Shown: in pieces, positions 5,702 through 6,239 of the stretch | How the letters are laid out: each line of letters opens with the position of its first letter | How positions within the stretch are numbered: position 1 is the first letter of the stretch | Source of the DNA: Oscillospiraceae bacterium | GTDB taxonomy: Bacteria > Bacillota > Clostridia > Oscillospirales > Ruminococcaceae | NCBI GenBank assembly: GCA_900770195.1 | Contig: CAAGJI010000042.1 | Coordinates: forward strand, 1 to 6,239 | Reading direction: 5' to 3' | DNA: 6,239 nt | Notes under the pieces: model-generated | Told to the model about the DNA's origin: nothing | The model's database searches: none | Seen by the model: the letters and a program-made list of their open reading frames with translations, nothing else | Position numbers and translations under genes: made by a program

Positions 5702-6239
5702 TTAATTATCTTCTCTCAATCTTTCGACAATACTTTTCTCTGAAACATATTTATATGCAGCAACAGGAACAGATACGCATATTATCAGAATAAGAATAAT
5801 TACAAGCGAAACAATTAAATATGGATAATTGAAGATAGCATAATCTGCAAGCTTTGTTGATAAATTTCCAATTGCAAAAATAACAGTATTTCCAACCGTT
5901 AAAATAAGTAAAACAATAAAACCAGCATAATATATTCCTTCGTATGCAAGAAGTTTATATACTTGTCTTTTCGTCATTCCGATACTTTCCATTACTGCAA
6001 ATTCATTTTTTCTTGTTATAAGTCCTACAAGCATAACATTTATGAAATTAACTATGCCTATAAGCAGCAAAACAAAACTTATTCCTATTGTTAAAACCTT
6101 CATTGAAAAAATTGTTGATTTAAAACTTTTAATTATTTCCGACTTTGATTCAATATGTGATTGTGAAGGAATACGCTTGCTGTTTAAGGGAAGATTTTTT
6201 ATTTCAGAACTTACAGCAGCCTCATCTTCCGGATCACAT
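5702..6239 (-). CDS. FtsX-like ABC transporter permease, C-terminal part (5' end beyond the window)
   Basis: The minus-strand frame is open from the right edge (first full codon 6238-6236) to TAA at 5704-5702, giving 178 residues. An internal Met (6103-6101) is not the start, because the frame continues upstream to the edge with a typical extracytoplasmic, polar stretch. Three membrane segments are seen at about residues 48-73, 101-124 and 139-161. Between the first two lies the cytoplasmic loop LITRKNEFAVMESIGMTKRQVYKLLAYEG, the hallmark of FtsX/MacB-type permeases (R-x-x-E-F-x-x-x-x-x-x-G-M-x-x-x-Q) and its coupling site to the ATPase. It ends with the usual SIVERLRE. Such proteins work with a LolD/MacB-like ATPase in peptide, antibiotic or lipoprotein export or in signalling. 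The ATPase gene would be expected upstream on this strand, outside the window. No defect is visible in this part. Confidence 0.9.
   Translation of the reverse strand, partial: CDPEDEAAVSSEIKNLPLNSKRIPSQSHIESKSEIIKSFKSTIFSMKVLTIGISFVLLLIGIVNFINVMLVGLITRKNEFAVMESIGMTKRQVYKLLAYEGIYYAGFIVLLILTVGNTVIFAIGNLSTKLADYAIFNYPYLIVSLVIILILIICVSVPVAAYKYVSEKSIVERLREDN

Overview
The window looks like low-GC Clostridia, most likely a Ruminococcus-like gut or rumen Oscillospiraceae. The reasons are the A+T-rich codon use, strong AGGAGG-type ribosome binding sites, and a BspA-type leucine-rich repeat fused through a Thr-rich linker to a type I dockerin, a combination typical of cellulosome-forming ruminococci. 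No species can be named from the sequence alone.

Layout, left to right. (1) 1-138: the last 45 codons of an IS3-type transposase, cut by the window edge. (2) 228-638: a decayed CrtO-like (glycosyl-diaponeurosporenoate acyltransferase family) gene, short at its N-terminus and interrupted by an in-frame TGA. (3) 639-904: no convincing gene. (4) 905-4331: a textbook extended -10 promoter, a ribosome binding site and an intact 1124-residue bacterial SNF2-family ATPase with a degenerate SWIM zinc finger. This is the only complete gene here. (5) 4444-4781: the C-terminal part of an ABC exporter ATPase domain, with its front missing and a one-base deletion. (6) 4952-5371: the tail of a leucine-rich-repeat/dockerin protein with an in-frame TAG and a dockerin collapsed to a 14-residue tandem duplication, followed by a strong terminator. 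(7) On the minus strand, 5523-5661: the first ~47 codons of a large serine recombinase, with a perfect ribosome binding site but a frameshift inside the catalytic motif, then abrupt loss of similarity. (8) On the minus strand, 5702 to the right edge: the C-terminal 178 residues of an FtsX-like ABC permease, apparently intact as far as seen.

I see no operon or multi-gene system. The picture is a gene graveyard shaped by mobile elements (an IS3 end and a serine recombinase remnant) in which an intact SNF2 ATPase with its own promoter stands out. I found no candidate partner genes (methyltransferase, nuclease, toxin/antitoxin) that would make the SNF2 gene part of a known defence system. The best leads are the four broken genes, each lesion of which can be placed to a base or a few bases, and the preserved SNF2 gene among them.
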